Source: Bacteroides fragilis (GTDB lineage Bacteria > Bacteroidota > Bacteroidia > Bacteroidales > Bacteroidaceae). Taken from it: a DNA stretch of 64,000 nucleotides. Shown piece after piece: positions 61,618-64,000 of the stretch (the stretch's first letter is position 1; every line of letters starts with the position of its first letter). Position numbers and translations under genes: made by a program. Location of the stretch: assembly GCF_019583405.1 (NCBI RefSeq), contig NZ_SZUU01000003.1, positions 434,001 to 498,000 on the forward strand, given 5' to 3'. The notes beneath the pieces are model-generated. The model ran no database searches and was not told the origin of the DNA. It worked only from the letters and a program-made list of their open reading frames with translations.

Positions 61618-64000
61618 TTAAAATTCCTTTCCTAAAATAAAATGAGGATGCCAACCTCCTTTTTTCCCATTTATTCTATCGAATCCATAAGCCATATCAA
61701 TGCCCATCATACCAATCATTGGCAAAAAAATACGAACACCAATACCTGCAGAACGCTTCAAGTCGAACGGGTTAAATTTATTAATGTCGTGCCATGCATT
61801 ACCAGCTTCCAGAAAACTTAATACATAAATATTAGTACTCGTTTCTAACATCAATGGATACCTTAATTCAAGGCCAAGGCGTGTGTAAGCATAACCCTCA
61901 GAGCCATATGGTGTTAATGCACTATTTTCATAGCCACGTAAAGCGATACTTTCAGTTGCATAACTTGAGTAACCCGTCATACCGTCACCACCTACGTCAA
62001 ATGTACCGAATGGTGATTTTTTATATTTATTGTAGTGACCAAGTAATGCGAACTCTGCACGTGCCATCAGAACCAAGCACTTTGAATGAGCAACAGGATC
62101 CATCAACGGGATGTATGTCTTACTTTTAAACTTCCATTTATGGTATTCGACCCATTTATGGAGTTTATTCATATTATCTTGAGTTATGTAACCTGTTTGT
62201 GGATTGGCATAATAACTCTCGTAGTTCTTACCATCAAAAGCCGAATACGGAGGAGTAAACTGAACTGAAAATGAAAAGTCAGAACCTGAACGTGGAAAAA
62301 TCGGGTTATCAACAGAGTTGCGAGCCAAAGTCAATGAAATACTAAGGTCATTGCATTTCCCATTAGTTACCGGAAAATATTGCCAGTCTTTAAGATTGTA
62401 ACGTTGGTAAGAAAACTCTGCAGAAAGGGTGAAATAGTCATCCGGCCATTTTAAACGCTTGCCCCAACCAGCAGAAAGCCCCCACATTTTAATTGATTTA
62501 TCCGGATCATAGTAGTTCTCATAGTTACTATTGTTATAGTTGTTGAAATGATTAGAGCTATAGTAACGGTCACTGATACTGGTCTGCACAGAGTAAAAAG
62601 CCGAAAGCGAGAATGAGTTCGGACGCTTTCCTCCAAACCACGGATCGAAAAATGAAAGACTGTAAGATTGGTAGTATTTAGCATTTGTCTGCCCACTGAT
62701 AGTTAATGTTTGTCCGTCACCTTGCGGTAGAATACCACGATAGTTTTCACCCGGACGCAGCAAATTAGGAAGAGAGAAATTAGTAAATTTTAGACTCAGT
62801 TTACCAATAATTCCGGTTTGTCCCCAACCGGCAGAGAACTCTACTTGGTCATTAGCTTTGGATGTCAAAGGCAAACCTATATCAACTGTTCCATTCATAG
62901 GATCCGGTTGAATATTCGGTTGCAGATGCTCTGGATCAAAATGCCCCATCTGCTGGATTTCACGCAAAGAACGCATTAAATCATCTTTACTGAACAACTG
63001 TCCCGGACGGATACGGAGTTCGCGGCGGACTACATTTTCATACAAACGGTCATTCCCGCTAATACTAATCTTATTGATAGTTGCTTGACGACCTTCACTA
63101 ATTCGCATTTCGAGGTCAATAGAATCACATGTTATGTTTACTTCTACCGGATCAAGGTTGTAGAAGAGATAGCCATTGTTGTAATACAAGTTACCAATAG
63201 CATCATCATCTGTAGAAATACGCTCATTTAATAATTTTTGATTGTATACATCACCTCTCTTCATGCGAAGCAAAAAGTCTAACCGTTCTGAAGGATAAAG
63301 TGTATTACCCACCCAAGTTATATTACGGAGATAATATTTCTGCCCTTCATCTATTTTTAAATAAATATTAACCGCTTTATCGTTGTGTAGTGATATACTA
63401 TCACTTACGATCATAGCATCACGAAATCCTAATTCATTATATTTGTCAATGATAAATTGCTTGTCCGCTTCATAGTTTTCCGGCACAAATTTCTTAGTGC
63501 GGAATAAGTTGAGAAGCTTGCCTTTCTCATTGGTCTTCTTCATTACTTTCTTTAACTTAGAAGTTCTGATTGCAATATTACCAACGATGTTGATTTCATG
63601 TATTTTTATTTTTTCTTTTTTGTCGATATCAACATCTACAATTACTTGGTTTTCGTTAGATAGATCATCTTTTTGCACGATGGCAACTTCCGCATTTTTA
63701 AATCCTTTGTCATCGAAATAGTGTTTGATTATTGTTTTAGCACGATCCACAATATTTGGAGTAATTTGATTACCTTTTATCATTCCCAATTTATTTTCCA
63801 AATCGGTGCGCTCCGATTTCTTGATACCATGATAACGTATCTCTGCGATACGAGATCGTTGTGCCAGAATGATTTTTAGCCAGATCTTGTTGCCTTCCAT
63901 TTTCTCTGCTGTAATCCGTACATCGGAAAACAAACCATGACGCCAATAGCGCTTGATTGCTCCGGATATTTCCTCTCCCGGAACAGTAATTGTTTGTCCC
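61618..64000 (-). CDS. bamA: BamA-type outer membrane assembly factor, 5' end outside window
   Basis: The frame is open to the right edge, giving 793 residues of the C-terminal part. POTRA-like repeats fill the first ~400 residues (KIHEINIVGN, YYLRNITWVGNTLYPS, TINKISISGNDRLYENVVRREL). The 16-strand barrel follows (PLTSKANDQVEFSAGWGQTG onward), with the loop-6 motif as ALRGYE and a terminal Phe. It inserts beta-barrel proteins into the outer membrane. In most Bacteroidota bamA is followed by ompH/skp genes; here the next gene is an S41 peptidase, so this may be a second BamA paralogue or a rearranged locus. Confidence 0.9.
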   Translation of the reverse strand, partial: GQTITVPGEEISGAIKRYWRHGLFSDVRITAEKMEGNKIWLKIILAQRSRIAEIRYHGIKKSERTDLENKLGMIKGNQITPNIVDRAKTIIKHYFDDKGFKNAEVAIVQKDDLSNENQVIVDVDIDKKEKIKIHEINIVGNIAIRTSKLKKVMKKTNEKGKLLNLFRTKKFVPENYEADKQFIIDKYNELGFRDAMIVSDSISLHNDKAVNIYLKIDEGQKYYLRNITWVGNTLYPSERLDFLLRMKRGDVYNQKLLNERISTDDDAIGNLYYNNGYLFYNLDPVEVNITCDSIDLEMRISEGRQATINKISISGNDRLYENVVRRELRIRPGQLFSKDDLMRSLREIQQMGHFDPEHLQPNIQPDPMNGTVDIGLPLTSKANDQVEFSAGWGQTGIIGKLSLKFTNFSLPNLLRPGENYRGILPQGDGQTLTISGQTNAKYYQSYSLSFFDPWFGGKRPNSFSLSAFYSVQTSISDRYYSSNHFNNYNNSNYENYYDPDKSIKMWGLSAGWGKRLKWPDDYFTLSAEFSYQRYNLKDWQYFPVTNGKCNDLSISLTLARNSVDNPIFPRSGSDFSFSVQFTPPYSAFDGKNYESYYANPQTGYITQDNMNKLHKWVEYHKWKFKSKTYIPLMDPVAHSKCLVLMARAEFALLGHYNKYKKSPFGTFDVGGDGMTGYSSYATESIALRGYENSALTPYGSEGYAYTRLGLELRYPLMLETSTNIYVLSFLEAGNAWHDINKFNPFDLKRSAGIGVRIFLPMIGMMGIDMAYGFDRINGKKGGWHPHFILGKEF

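Overview
The window is Bacteroides chromosome, most likely from the B. fragilis/thetaiotaomicron group. The evidence is many promoters of the Bacteroidota primary-sigma type (TAnnTTTG, often with TTG 19-21 bases upstream), SusC/SusD pairs, DUF1735 lipoproteins, ECF sigma/anti-sigma pairs, NigD-like and DUF4924 proteins, a Ser-type sulfatase, and an anaerobic pfl system. Gene density is high. There is no intact mobile element and no CRISPR array, but a decayed rRNA methyltransferase gene and an integrase stub are present.

Layout, left part. 1-5.1 kb: the end of a DMT-family exporter behind a Crp/Fnr regulator, a zinc alcohol dehydrogenase, a decayed SpoU/TrmH methyltransferase, a thioredoxin-like protein and a sulfatase. 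5.3-17.4 kb: a sensor histidine kinase, a YeiH-type membrane protein, a metal P-type ATPase overlapping a Fur-family regulator, the OmpA-like major outer membrane protein, a DUF488 protein, a PurF-like enzyme without the expected nucleophile cysteine, peptidase T and GcvT. 17.5-18.6 kb is AT-rich and apparently non-coding, but holds one excellent promoter. 18.6-27.2 kb: a membrane lipoprotein plus coiled-coil lipoprotein pair, a cation/proton antiporter, a LysE exporter, a DUF4924 protein, dTDP-4-dehydrorhamnose reductase and release factor 3.

Middle. 27.8-35.9 kb is a menaquinone operon: HAD-thioesterase fusion, menF, menD, a secreted HExxH protein, menB, menC and menE. An endonuclease/exonuclease/phosphatase lipoprotein and a GH97 alpha-glucosidase follow. 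38.8-51.6 kb is a polysaccharide utilisation locus. It has a divergent ECF sigma and FecR anti-sigma, SusC, SusD, a GH18 endoglycosidase, two DUF1735 surface lipoproteins, an MFS sugar transporter and a GH130 mannoside phosphorylase. The natural reading is N-glycan capture: GH18 releases the glycan at the surface, SusCD imports it, and the MFS/GH130 pair finishes the Man-GlcNAc core.

Right part. dps and oxyR are divergent over a shared promoter region. Next comes a NigD-like lipoprotein, an ECF sigma factor and a protein with a cytoplasmic anti-sigma-like segment, one inner-membrane helix, a long linker and an outer-membrane beta-barrel. This matches the dual membrane-spanning anti-sigma (Dma/Das) type linked to vesicle formation in B. 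thetaiotaomicron, and is the most interesting system here. pflA/pflB follow with a perfect Crp/Fnr-like palindrome upstream, then tRNA-Ser(UGA), an integrase stub, a possible 54-residue gene, an S41 peptidase, and bamA running off the right edge.
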